Source of the DNA: Alkalicoccobacillus murimartini
GTDB lineage: Bacteria > Bacillota > Bacilli > Bacillales > Bacillaceae_D
Direction: 5' to 3'
Length of the DNA stretch: 64,000 nt
NCBI RefSeq assembly: GCF_030813245.1
Contig: NZ_JAUSUA010000005.1
Span: 243,581-307,580 of the forward strand
The notes under the pieces are model-generated. The model made no database searches. It was not told the DNA's origin and saw only the letters and a list, made by a program, of their open reading frames with translations. The stretch's first letter is position 1, and each line of letters opens with the position of its first letter. The position numbers and the translations under genes are program-made. This document shows, piece after piece, positions 36,470 through 45,951 of the stretch.

Positions 36470-37366
36470 TCAAAGTGAATGTGTTTTCGTTGAATGATCA
36501 CTTTGCAGAACAGGATTATTTAGAATACCAATGCCTGGAATCTCAATTTCAATTCGATCATGCTCACGTAATGTAAATTCGTTTGGAGGAACAACACACG
36601 TTCCAGTTAATAGAATGGTTCCATCAAAGATTTCATTATCCAGTGTTAAATAATGAACTAGCTCTTCTAATTTACGCTTCAACTGATTTACTTGCGCCCT
36701 TCCCTCAAATGCCAATTCTTCATTTCTGAAAATCCGGCAAATAATTTCAAACTCATATGGATCAACCACCGCTTCTTTTAATATAATCGATGGACCAATG
36801 GAGCATGAATGCTTCCAAACCTTTGCTTGAGGAAGATATAATGGATTCTCTCCTTCGATGTCTCGACAGCTCATATCATTTCCTGCAGTATAGCCTAGGA
36901 TGTTACCACTCTTATCTAGGACCAATCCTAACTCTGGCTCTGGAATCTGCCAATTTGAATCCGAACGTAAGTATACAGGATCATTTGGACCTACCGTTCT
37001 GGCTGCTGTGGACTTAAAGAAAATCTCAGGACGTGTAGCATCATAGACTTTATCATAAAAAGTTTCCGCATTTAGCTTTCCTTGAGTAGCTTCATAGTTA
37101 CGCGCTTCTTTACTTTTTTTGTAGGTGACGCCGGCTGCCCATACTTCTGGAGCGTCTAGTGGAGTGGTAAGTTCAAGCTCAGCCAAAGCTAGGTGGGATT
37201 GATTTTTTGAGAATTGCTGAACCAAATTTAGCGGTGTTTCATTCTGACTCTGCGCTTCTGTGACCATTGATACAAAATCAGAAAAGGGTAGATCAAACAC
37301 CAGATTATCTTCCGTCACTGCTGCCAATTGTTTTCCGCTGACTGTTTTATAACGAATAATCCTCAT
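36470..37366 (-). CDS. FAH-family protein, probable 2-keto-3-deoxy-pentonate dehydratase (XylX/KdaD-like)
   Basis: A 298-residue fumarylacetoacetate-hydrolase-fold protein. PEVWAAGVTYKKSKEAR, the IPEPELGLVLD segment (two metal Glu), YTAGNDMSCRDIEGENPLYLPQAKVW and LLTGTCVVPPNEFTL mark the branch that includes 2-keto-3-deoxy-D-arabinonate dehydratase and XylX, which produce 2-oxoglutarate semialdehyde. Pairing with a YjhG-type dehydratase supports that step. ATG follows AGAAAGGA. The promoter has the same operator as the dehydratase gene. The last enzyme, a semialdehyde dehydrogenase, is not here. Confidence 0.8.
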   Translation of the reverse strand: MRIIRYKTVSGKQLAAVTEDNLVFDLPFSDFVSMVTEAQSQNETPLNLVQQFSKNQSHLALAELELTTPLDAPEVWAAGVTYKKSKEARNYEATQGKLNAETFYDKVYDATRPEIFFKSTAARTVGPNDPVYLRSDSNWQIPEPELGLVLDKSGNILGYTAGNDMSCRDIEGENPLYLPQAKVWKHSCSIGPSIILKEAVVDPYEFEIICRIFRNEELAFEGRAQVNQLKRKLEELVHYLTLDNEIFDGTILLTGTCVVPPNEFTLREHDRIEIEIPGIGILNNPVLQSDHSTKTHSL

Positions 37367-37400
37367 ACATCATGTCCTTTCTGCTTTGAATTTGTGAATT

Positions 37401-37444
37401 ATTGAATGCGCTTACATTGTAGTTTTAACTGGTGTAATTGTCAA
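37401..37444 (-). promoter_or_regulatory. Promoter and cre-like operator of the FAH-family gene
   Basis: On the minus strand TTGACA (37439-37444) and TACAAT (37416-37421) are 17 bases apart. ATGTAAGCGCATTCAAT (37401-37417) overlaps the end of the -10 box. It differs by only a few bases from the site at the facing dehydratase promoter. Confidence 0.75.
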
Positions 37445-37485
37445 TTAATATTCCATTTATACTACCTTATTCTTTGTGGACTAGC

Positions 37486-37638
37486 TTTTCGCGCACAAAT
37501 TCAATAAAAATGAGCATTTTTGACTTTTTTGCGCATCCATAAGCTTTTTTTGAGCAGCAAGCTTACATTTTTGAGCATTTAACACTTTTTTGAGCATCTA
37601 ACGTTTTTTCTGAGCAATTCCGTTCTGTTTTTGAGCAT
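37486..37638 (+). repeat. Phased repeat array B: eight T-tract+GAGC/GCGC units
   Basis: Eight units in the same genomic orientation as array A, with cores at 37491, 37512, 37531, 37552, 37573, 37592, 37612 and 37633: spacing 21, 19, 21, 21, 19, 20, 21, identical to array A. Unit 5 plus the T-tract of unit 6 (TTTTTGAGCATTTAACAC) is the same in both; most other inter-motif bases differ. Unit 2 has its T-tract replaced by AAAAAT. The array lies between the FAH-gene promoter and the groEL terminator. No open frame is seen in 37440-37690. Confidence 0.9.
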
Positions 37639-37690
37639 TATAGGCGAATTTCGTATAGCACCAAAGTTTACACGCTATAAAAACTCATAA

Positions 37691-37733
37691 AAAAAGAAGC
37701 CCCAGTAAAGAGTATAAATCTTTACTGAGGCTT
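37691..37733 (-). terminator. Terminator of groESL
   Basis: AAGCCCCAGTAAAGA pairs with TCTTTACTGAGGCTT (one G-U) and is followed by seven Ts on the minus strand. Confidence 0.9.
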
Positions 37734-37760
37734 TCTCTTATCAGGCTCACGAGCGAATGA

Positions 37761-39443
<1,683 letters not shown>

Positions 39444-39447
39444 TTAT

Positions 39448-39732
39448 TTAGCCAATTACAGCAAGAATATCGCTCTCGCGTAAAATTAAATATTCTTTTC
39501 CTTCATATTTCACTTCAGTACCTGCATATTTTGAGAAGATAACAGAATCGCCTTCTTTAAGCTCAAGCGCAACACGCTCGCCGTTCTCAGTTACACGACC
39601 TGATCCTACAGCAACGATTTTACCTTCTTGTGGTTTTTCTTTTGCAGAATCCGGTAATACGATTCCACTTGCTGTTGTTTCCTCTGATTCGATTTGCTCT
39701 AAAACAATACGATCACCTAATGGTTTTAACAA
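39448..39732 (-). CDS. groES: Co-chaperonin GroES
   Basis: The 94-residue lid of the GroEL cage. [42 protein letters not shown] contains the mobile loop (about residues 17-32). I chose the TTG at 39730-39732, eight bases after GGGAGGG, which gives the family's usual 94 residues; an in-frame GTG three codons upstream touches the ribosome site. First gene of the groESL operon. Confidence 0.95.
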   Translation of the reverse strand: MLKPLGDRIVLEQIESEETTASGIVLPDSAKEKPQEGKIVAVGSGRVTENGERVALELKEGDSVIFSKYAGTEVKYEGKEYLILRESDILAVIG

Positions 39733-39771
39733 GGAAAACACCCTCCCTTTAAGAACTATGTAGTAGTCTTA

Positions 39772-39798
39772 TTAGCACTCGTTCACTATGAGTGCTAA
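39772..39798 (-). promoter_or_regulatory. CIRCE operator (HrcA site)
   Basis: TTAGCACTC, nine bases, GAGTGCTAA: a perfect CIRCE element between the groES promoter and its ribosome site. HrcA is expected to repress groESL until heat shock. Confidence 0.95.
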
Positions 39799-39808
39799 CA
39801 CAATTCTT

Positions 39809-39837
39809 ATCATAATCATTACAGCATTCTTTTGCAA
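39809..39837 (-). promoter_or_regulatory. Sigma-A promoter of groESL
   Basis: On the minus strand TTGCAA and TATGAT are 17 bases apart, placing the start point at the upstream edge of the CIRCE element. Confidence 0.75.
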
Positions 39838-40005
39838 GTGATTTGATTGATTTTTTTTGTCGAAACACTTCTAACTTTGCGTAAGATGCCTTCTGCCACC
39901 CTTCATTTACTATTCGTCATAGCTAGCAAGCATCCCTTCTGATTTTCTGCACAGACTATGATAAAATGAACAAATGATTAGACATAGAAAAAAGGAGCAA
40001 TTGTT

Positions 40006-40734
40006 TTGAACATACGGTATTGGTTTATCCTCGTAACCTTTGTAGCGATGCTTTTTGGAGCTGTTCCCCTCCAGTTTTTATTTTTTGGCCTAGGGTTTTC
40101 AGAATTGAACTCAGTTGGGTATGCACTAGTTACAAGTTACATCCTTGGTACGCTTATCATTTTTCTACTTCTACTACCTGATATGCGTGCGGGAAGTCTA
40201 GATCCTAAACGATCAACAATTGGTATGACCATCATATGGTCTATAGCTGGGGTTTTTCTAGTCTTTGTTGCACAGTTTGCAGCAGCTTTAATTGAGACCT
40301 CTCTCTTTGGCATAGAGCCAGGATCTGATAATACAGAGAGTCTAGTGCAATTGAGCAGGGCCTTCCCTTTTATGATTGTGATCATTGCCATTCTTGGACC
40401 TATTATTGAAGAGATTGTATTCCGTAAAGTCTTGTTCGGTTCTCTTCATAAGAAATTGAATTTTTTCTTTGCAAGTACGCTTAGTTCTTTAATCTTCGCT
40501 GCAGCACATTGGGATTTTGAGCACTTGCTCATCTATCTAGCAATGGGTTATGCCTTTGCATTTCTATATGTCATTAGCAAACGAATTATCGTTCCAATTA
40601 TTGCACATGTTGCCCTTAACTCGTTTGTTGTTCTTGTTCAAGTCGTATTTATTGATGACATTGAAAGGCTGGTGGAGCAAATGGAACAGTTAAGCATGCA
40701 GCAATCACTGATTTTGCGATTAATAGGAGGCTAA
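40006..40734 (+). CDS. ydiL: CPBP-family intramembrane protease-like protein (YdiL)
   Basis: A 242-residue membrane protein with about six to seven spans. The CPBP motifs are PIIEEIVFRKVLFG (EExxxR), a following FxxxH-type segment AAAHWDFEHLL, and PIIAHVALNSFVV. Members are metal-dependent intramembrane endopeptidases (Rce1-like) or unknown. A TTG start at 40006 follows AAGGAGC. It is divergent from groES and followed by ydiK, the same neighbours as B. subtilis ydiL. Confidence 0.85.
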   Translation: MNIRYWFILVTFVAMLFGAVPLQFLFFGLGFSELNSVGYALVTSYILGTLIIFLLLLPDMRAGSLDPKRSTIGMTIIWSIAGVFLVFVAQFAAALIETSLFGIEPGSDNTESLVQLSRAFPFMIVIIAILGPIIEEIVFRKVLFGSLHKKLNFFFASTLSSLIFAAAHWDFEHLLIYLAMGYAFAFLYVISKRIIVPIIAHVALNSFVVLVQVVFIDDIERLVEQMEQLSMQQSLILRLIGG

Positions 40735-40735
40735 C

Positions 40736-40942
40736 ATGAGAACGGCTTCTCCAGTTGCAATGTCCATGTTTTATCTAATTCTTGGTGCAATTTTAGTTTA
40801 CCTTGCACAAGAACAAGTGGGTGAGCGAGGTTGGAACTTCTTCAGTTTCTTTATCATCGCTTTTGCTGCGTTTGATTTCTTTGTAGGCATTCGATTTCTT
40901 GTTCTGCGCAAGGCCATTAAGAACATGCAGGATAAAGACTAA
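40736..40942 (+). CDS. ydiK: Small membrane protein YdiK (DUF4305)
   Basis: A 68-residue protein with two hydrophobic spans (about residues 10-25 and 35-55) and GERGWNFFSFFIIAFAAFDFFVGIRF between. It begins one base after the ydiL stop with GGAGG overlapping the end of ydiL. Position and length match B. subtilis YdiK. Function unknown. Confidence 0.8.
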   Translation: MRTASPVAMSMFYLILGAILVYLAQEQVGERGWNFFSFFIIAFAAFDFFVGIRFLVLRKAIKNMQDKD

Positions 40943-40964
40943 AACAATGAATGTGAACATACTT

Positions 40965-40997
40965 AAAAGCCCTATTCCTTGTGGATGGGCTTTTTTT
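40965..40997 (+). terminator. Terminator of ydiL-ydiK
   Basis: AAAAGCCC and GGGCTTTT with a 14-base loop, followed by further Ts. Confidence 0.85.
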
Positions 40998-40998
40998 A

Positions 40999-41301
40999 TT
41001 ATAGATCTTCTGGTGCATGAGTAGGCTTTTTCCTAACAGCAAATTCACTTAGTGTTACAGAGACACGGTAAACACGAAGTTTCCTTTCATTTTTATAGCT
41101 ATCGCCTTCTGAAAGGGTATAAGATTCAATTCCTTGTTCAAATTCATCAGCATAGGTATAGGAATGTTGTAATTCATCTAATTGAGCAGTGTTCGTTTGA
41201 TTTGGTGACGAGCTATATGAGCTATATAAAGGCTCACTATTAATCGATCCAATTAAACAAACCATACAGAATAGCGGAATCCAAACATGAAGTTTATTCA
41301 T
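40999..41301 (-). CDS. Probable exported protein of unknown function, 100 aa
   Basis: The N-terminus MNKLHVWIPLFCMVCLIGSINS looks like a signal peptide or uncleaved anchor (a Cys at residue 15 does not form a clear lipobox). The remainder is polar, rich in Ser, Tyr and Glu. ATG follows GGAGGAA. It is convergent with ydiK and stands where the conserved groE-tat block is interrupted. I do not recognise it. Confidence 0.6.
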   Translation of the reverse strand: MNKLHVWIPLFCMVCLIGSINSEPLYSSYSSSPNQTNTAQLDELQHSYTYADEFEQGIESYTLSEGDSYKNERKLRVYRVSVTLSEFAVRKKPTHAPEDL

Positions 41302-41413
41302 CGCGGTTCCTCCAAATTTATTATCATGATTTTATATACCCTTACACATTTTTTCAAAACATTTTTATCAAAAAAAAGAGAAAAGCAAATCACTCTGCTC
41401 TCCTCACTCTTAT

Positions 41414-42319
41414 TTATTCTTCTAATAATCCATTCTCAACTAACCAATTATACGCAACGATCGAAACACTCTGACCTTCTATATCAACTTCATAATTTAG
41501 CTGGCGCATGATTTCGATATCTAATCGATCAGCTAAGTCTTTCGTAATTTCTTCAATATCAGGATATTCGGATAAGATCTCTTCATTGATTGTTACAGCT
41601 ACATTATATGGTGGAAAGACCGATTGATCATCTTCTAAAGGGATTAGATCATATTGATCAATTCTAGGATCTGTTTCATATCCTAAACCAACGTGTAGCG
41701 CTTCATTGTATAATGCTTCATAGATTAAGCCAGCATCCATCTGTTTAAGCTGAGCCGCACCAAACTCAAAATTGTAGGTCTCTTCTACACTTGGCAGACC
41801 ATCAGGCCGGTTCGCAAATTCACCATCTGTTCCAAATGAGAGTGTGTTTGGATTGTCATTAATATATTCAGCTAAGTCACTCAATGTTTCGATGCCAAGT
41901 TCATTGGCTTCCTCTTCTCGCATCATTAGCGTATACGTATTATTTACTTCAGACAGATTGATCCAATCAATTCCGTTCTCTTTATCAATACGTTGAACTT
42001 CAGCATAGGCTTCTGCTGGATCTGCGATTGGCTCTTCATTCATATAGCTTACCAATGCAGTCCCTGTATACTCCCAATACAAATCAACCTGTCCGTTTTC
42101 AAGGGCCGTCCTCACTACATTACTACCTAGGTTTGACATCTGCCTTACGTTATACCCTTCGTTTTCAAGTAAATGAAAGGTCATCTCAGATAAAAGCTGT
42201 TGCTCTGTGAATGTCTTGGCTCCAAGGGTTAATTGCTTCCCACCTGCGCCAAATACACTACACCCACCAAGCAAAGCCAAAACCATAATGATATGTATCA
42301 TGCCAACGATTCGTTTCAT
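41414..42319 (-). CDS. Osmoprotectant ABC transporter, substrate-binding lipoprotein (OpuC/OsmU type)
   Basis: A 301-residue lipoprotein; the signal peptide ends LALLGGCS, giving lipidation at the Cys. LTLGAKTFTEQQLLSEM, DLYWEYTGTALV and HVGLGYETDPRI follow the OpuAC/OsmX family that binds glycine betaine, choline or carnitine. The ATG at 42317-42319 follows GGGAGG. It is the last gene of a four-gene operon ordered permease, ATPase, permease, binding protein. That order is like yehWXYZ rather than opuCA-CB-CC-CD, so I do not give an opuC letter. Confidence 0.85.
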   Translation of the reverse strand: MKRIVGMIHIIMVLALLGGCSVFGAGGKQLTLGAKTFTEQQLLSEMTFHLLENEGYNVRQMSNLGSNVVRTALENGQVDLYWEYTGTALVSYMNEEPIADPAEAYAEVQRIDKENGIDWINLSEVNNTYTLMMREEEANELGIETLSDLAEYINDNPNTLSFGTDGEFANRPDGLPSVEETYNFEFGAAQLKQMDAGLIYEALYNEALHVGLGYETDPRIDQYDLIPLEDDQSVFPPYNVAVTINEEILSEYPDIEEITKDLADRLDIEIMRQLNYEVDIEGQSVSIVAYNWLVENGLLEE

Positions 42320-42339
42320 CAAATATCCTCCCTTCTTCC

Positions 42340-43086
42340 TTAATCTACAGCCTGCATAGCAGGTGGTTTTGAACCTTTTGGAGTGACTGCTCTCCCTAAC
42401 CAGGCAAGTAAGGAATCGATGCCAATGGCCATTAACGTAACAGGCACAGCACCTGAAAGTAAAAAGCTATTATCAAATAAATTTATCCCCGTAAAAATCC
42501 ATACACCTAAGCCTCCACCACCTATATAGTAGGCTAATGCAGCGGTTCCTACGTTTAATACGATGGCCGTACGTAAACCAGCAATAATGGCATAACTGGA
42601 ATTTGGCACTTCAATTCTCCAAAAAATCTGCGAAGAGGTCATGCCCATCCCTTTACCTGCATCCTTCATATCTGTATCTATTGAATTAAAACCAGCTACA
42701 GCATTACGAAAAATAGGCAAAACCGAATAGATAAATAAGGCAAATACGGCAGGAGTAAAGCCAATGCCTAATATACCAATCATAAGTGCAAGAACAGCTA
42801 AGCTTGGAACGGTTTGCGCAAGGTTAGCAATATTAGAAGTAATCCATTCAAACTTGCGGTATTTTGGCCTTGTCACAAACACAGCTAGTGGAAGTGCCAC
42901 TATTACAGCTAGTATTGATGAAACGGCTACAAGTAATAAATGTTCTCCGAATAACACGAAAAAGGTTTCAGAGTCTGTAAAGATCTTGTTATAATAACCA
43001 TTTGCGGCTGTCCAAACAAAAAATAGTAAAACTAAAGCATACAAAACAATCTTTACAATCCGATTGATTAATTGATTCTTATTCAC
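42340..43086 (-). CDS. Osmoprotectant ABC transporter, permease 2
   Basis: A 248-residue membrane protein with about six spans. GKGMGMTSSQIFWRIEVPNS is the EAA-type loop that docks on the ATPase. A GTG start overlaps the ATPase stop by four bases, with AGGTG just before it. Second membrane half of the transporter; the other is the 218-residue permease at the head of the operon. Confidence 0.88.
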   Translation of the reverse strand: MNKNQLINRIVKIVLYALVLLFFVWTAANGYYNKIFTDSETFFVLFGEHLLLVAVSSILAVIVALPLAVFVTRPKYRKFEWITSNIANLAQTVPSLAVLALMIGILGIGFTPAVFALFIYSVLPIFRNAVAGFNSIDTDMKDAGKGMGMTSSQIFWRIEVPNSSYAIIAGLRTAIVLNVGTAALAYYIGGGGLGVWIFTGINLFDNSFLLSGAVPVTLMAIGIDSLLAWLGRAVTPKGSKPPAMQAVD

Positions 43087-44090
43087 TGGATCACCTGCTC
43101 CGATTGTTTTTTCGTCTTCGGACGAACTTTCATCTCTAGATGCAGGTATTTCTGAACAAGATCAATCGTAATAGCTCCTTTTTCTTGATCGTTATCATCA
43201 AGCACAACCACTTGATCCGCCTCTTGATTCAAAAGCATTGCCAATGTATTACGCAGATCTGCATCAACATGGACTGTTTTAGAATCTTCTACCGACTGAT
43301 CAAGCCCTACAAGACCAATCTCTGCTTCTAGCTCTGCAATAGTATGAAGACTTAAATGCTTAATCGCACGATCTTTTCCAATAAATGAGGAAACATAGTC
43401 ATTAGCCGGATTAATTAGAATGTCAGAAGGCGTTCCAAACTGCATAATTTCTCCATCTCTCATTAAAACAATCTTATCAGCCATCTTGATCGCTTCATCT
43501 ATGTCATGACTAACAAACAAGATCGTCTTTTTGACTTCGCGCTGAATCTGAAGAAATTCATCTTGAATCCGTTCGCGAATTAATGGATCTAGCGCACCAA
43601 ACGGTTCATCCATTAACATTACCGGTGGATCCGCGGCTAACGCTCTCGCTACACCAACACGCTGTTGCTGACCACCAGATAACTCATTTGGGTACCGTTT
43701 CCTAAATTCGTTTGGATCTAGACCAATCAGTTTCATAAGTTCATCAAATCGTTCCCGCTTCTTTTTTGGCTTCCATCCAAGTAGATCAGGCACAATGACT
43801 ACATTCTCTTCTATCGTCATATTTGGAAATAGCCCATTACTTTGGATGACATAGCCAATCTGTCTCCGCAGTTCGATTTCGTTTAGGTCACTTATACTTT
43901 TACCATTAATTTGTATATCTCCAGCAGTCATTGTTTCTAATCGATTCACCATTCGAAGCAGTGTTGTTTTTCCACAGCCAGATGGACCTAAAAAAATAAC
44001 GATTTCTCCTTCATTCACTTCAAAGCTTACTTCTTTAACAGCTGTTACATCACTTGTATACTTCTTCACAACTTGCTCAAACTTTATCAT
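43083..44090 (-). CDS. Osmoprotectant ABC transporter, ATP-binding protein
   Basis: A 335-residue ATPase of the quaternary-amine uptake family. Walker A GPSGCGKTT, signature LSGGQQQRVGVARA, Walker B VMLMDEPFGALDP and switch SHDIDEAI are intact. The C-terminal 80 residues look like one partial CBS-type region, which in OpuA-type systems senses ionic strength or cyclic-di-AMP. ATG follows GAGGTG. Confidence 0.9.
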   Translation of the reverse strand: MIKFEQVVKKYTSDVTAVKEVSFEVNEGEIVIFLGPSGCGKTTLLRMVNRLETMTAGDIQINGKSISDLNEIELRRQIGYVIQSNGLFPNMTIEENVVIVPDLLGWKPKKKRERFDELMKLIGLDPNEFRKRYPNELSGGQQQRVGVARALAADPPVMLMDEPFGALDPLIRERIQDEFLQIQREVKKTILFVSHDIDEAIKMADKIVLMRDGEIMQFGTPSDILINPANDYVSSFIGKDRAIKHLSLHTIAELEAEIGLVGLDQSVEDSKTVHVDADLRNTLAMLLNQEADQVVVLDDNDQEKGAITIDLVQKYLHLEMKVRPKTKKQSEQVIQ

Positions 44091-44106
44091 CTGTTCACCT
44101 CAAATT

Positions 44107-44763
44107 TTATGATTGGGTTAGTCCCTTTGGTGTTAGCATTTTTTGAATAAAAAGTAAGATGCCATCCGCAATTATGGCAAGTAATGAAACAGCCACCGCT
44201 CCGGCAATAATAGAGTACTGATCTCCCCTTGTGATACCTTGTACAATCAGACCACCGAGTCCACCAGCCCCAATAAATGCAGCAATGACTCCAATGCCGA
44301 TATTTAAGACAACCGCTGTGCGGATCCCAGCCATAATGACAGGCATAGCATTTGGAATTTCTACACGAAGAACTCTCTGCTTATTTGTCATGCCAATACC
44401 ATTCGCTGCATCTTTCACTTCTGGACTAACATTTTTAATCGCGGTATATGTATTGCGAATAATCGGGAGTTGAGAATATAGCACCAAGGCAGTAAGAGCG
44501 GGCACAAAACCGATACCTTGATTGATAATAGAGAAAAATGGAATCATAATACCGAAAAGTGCAATGCTCGGAATCGTCAGCAAAATTGATGCCGCTTGAA
44601 GAACCGTCTCTGCTAACTCATCATTAGTTGTTAAATAGATACCAATCGATACCCCAATTGCGATTGCAATCAATAGGGCTAGACCAACCAAAACAATGTG
44701 TTCAACCGTCATAGTAATAATCGTTGATTGGTTGATTTCTAAGAACTGAATCCAATCGGACAT
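44107..44763 (-). CDS. Osmoprotectant ABC transporter, permease 1
   Basis: A 218-residue, six-span permease with ANGIGMTNKQRVLRVEIPNAMPVIMAG as the ATPase-docking loop. First gene of the operon. The ATG at 44761-44763 is used; an upstream GTG at 44775 touches the AGGAGA site. A sigma-B-like promoter lies about 130 bp upstream. Confidence 0.85.
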   Translation of the reverse strand: MSDWIQFLEINQSTIITMTVEHIVLVGLALLIAIAIGVSIGIYLTTNDELAETVLQAASILLTIPSIALFGIMIPFFSIINQGIGFVPALTALVLYSQLPIIRNTYTAIKNVSPEVKDAANGIGMTNKQRVLRVEIPNAMPVIMAGIRTAVVLNIGIGVIAAFIGAGGLGGLIVQGITRGDQYSIIAGAVAVSLLAIIADGILLFIQKMLTPKGLTQS

Positions 44764-44891
44764 GTACGTAATCACTCTCCTATGAAATTAGTATGTATAT
44801 CAAGGAATAGAACTAGGGGATCTTTGAAGCGAGTAGGTGAGAATCTTCACATGACTAGTGAGGGGGATTATCCAGTAAAGGATACGTATGT

Positions 44892-44917
44892 ATACCCATA
44901 TGTTTAAACGATGAAAC
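44892..44917 (-). promoter_or_regulatory. Sigma-B-like promoter of the osmoprotectant operon
   Basis: On the minus strand GTTTCA, 14 bases, GGGTAT matches the general-stress consensus GTTTAA-N12-15-GGGTAT with one mismatch. The leader to the first ATG is about 115 bases and contains no clear gene. B. subtilis opuE and opuD also have sigma-B promoters. Confidence 0.55.
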
Positions 44918-44956
44918 AAAAAAAGCCGTCCGAATGTAGAATACAATTCGAACAGC
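44918..44956 (-). terminator. Strong terminator, source transcript unclear
   Basis: An 11-bp stem (GCTGTTCGAAT with ATTCGGACGGC, two G-U pairs) is followed by seven Ts on the minus strand. It lies 65 bases beyond the RsbR-gene terminator and directly before the sigma-B-like promoter. It is either a second terminator for the RsbR gene or the end of a short RNA; no frame with a ribosome site is visible between. Confidence 0.75.
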
Positions 44957-45018
44957 AAATGTATTAAGCTAAATGCTCTTTAACCCTGCTACTAGTTTGT
45001 TTATGATTAAACAATTAA

Positions 45019-45074
45019 AAACCACCTAAGAGCTCTTCCACCATCTTGTGGCAGAATCACTCTTTAGGTGGTTA
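45019..45074 (-). terminator. Terminator of the RsbR paralogue gene
   Basis: AACCACCTAA and TTAGGTGGTT form the base stem, with an inner CCAC/GGTGG arm; TTTTTAATT follows on the minus strand. Confidence 0.85.
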
Positions 45075-45081
45075 TTTATCA

Positions 45082-45915
45082 TCAGCTACTCGCCAAAGCT
45101 TGCGCTAATGTAGACTTAATGTTGATTTTCTCGAATGATAAACCGAGCTGCACAGCTGTTTGAGCAATTTCTGGTCTGATACCAGATAAAGTCGTACGAA
45201 CACCAATAATAGATAGAGCAGAAATCAATTGAAAGATCTCATTTGCAACCATCGTATCAATGATCACAACACCAGAAAGATCTAAGTAAAGATGATCAAC
45301 TCCTTTTGTTGCACATTGAGAGAGTGTGTTCTCGAGTATTGATTTTGCACGAGCAGTATCAATATCTCCGACAAGCGGAAGCAGTGCACTGTTATCTTGA
45401 AGAAGGATAACAGGAGAACTCAATTCGTTAATCATTTCTTTTTGTGCCTCTAGTTGAAGCGTAGTATTCGTATCAATTTTTTTAATAAAGTTGTGGATCG
45501 TAAAATCGAGTGTTTTGACGATTTCTGTTCTCCACTCATCTGCTCTTTCTTTAGGAATAGCGGTTGGATCTTCTTCAACAAACTTATTTAAATAAGATAG
45601 ATAGATATCTCGAGTACGAACAAATTCTCTGAAGATCTGGTGCAACGGCGTCTGAAGATGTGCTTTATCATCACCTATTAAATTAATCCAATTAAAAATG
45701 TTCTCTTGTACTTTGCCCTTTGATTCTGTAAAAATATTATTTAAGTTATGTATGAAATCGTTATTTTGTTTGATTAGTTTACGAGTTGCTTGCTCATCCT
45801 TTACTGAATAAACAGAGTCAACATCCTCTTCTTCAAGTGTTTTAAACCACTTCTCACTTATCTCTTCAGCATGACTTTCTAAGAAATCATATAAAGACTG
45901 GTTCATTTTTGGCAT
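45082..45915 (-). CDS. RsbR paralogue (stressosome STAS protein)
   Basis: A 277-residue cytosolic protein with an N-terminal non-haem globin-like domain (about residues 1-150) and a C-terminal STAS domain (about 160-277) containing SGVVIIDTMVANEIFQLISAL and LSGIRPEIAQTAVQLGL. Length and layout match the RsbRB/RC/RD proteins that build the stressosome and release RsbT to activate sigma-B. The conserved Thr residues for phosphorylation (DT and QT) are present. ATG follows GAAGGGG. It is not next to the sigB operon, but lies beside a transporter operon with a sigma-B-like promoter. Confidence 0.88.
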   Translation of the reverse strand: MPKMNQSLYDFLESHAEEISEKWFKTLEEEDVDSVYSVKDEQATRKLIKQNNDFIHNLNNIFTESKGKVQENIFNWINLIGDDKAHLQTPLHQIFREFVRTRDIYLSYLNKFVEEDPTAIPKERADEWRTEIVKTLDFTIHNFIKKIDTNTTLQLEAQKEMINELSSPVILLQDNSALLPLVGDIDTARAKSILENTLSQCATKGVDHLYLDLSGVVIIDTMVANEIFQLISALSIIGVRTTLSGIRPEIAQTAVQLGLSFEKINIKSTLAQALASS

Positions 45916-45951
45916 TCCAAAACCCCTTCTCCATAGTAGTAATGTTTGTTT

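Noticed and set aside
34097..37638. Transposon with arrays as its ends
   Set aside because: The arrays are direct, not inverted, repeats, no transposase or integrase is encoded and no target-site duplication was seen.
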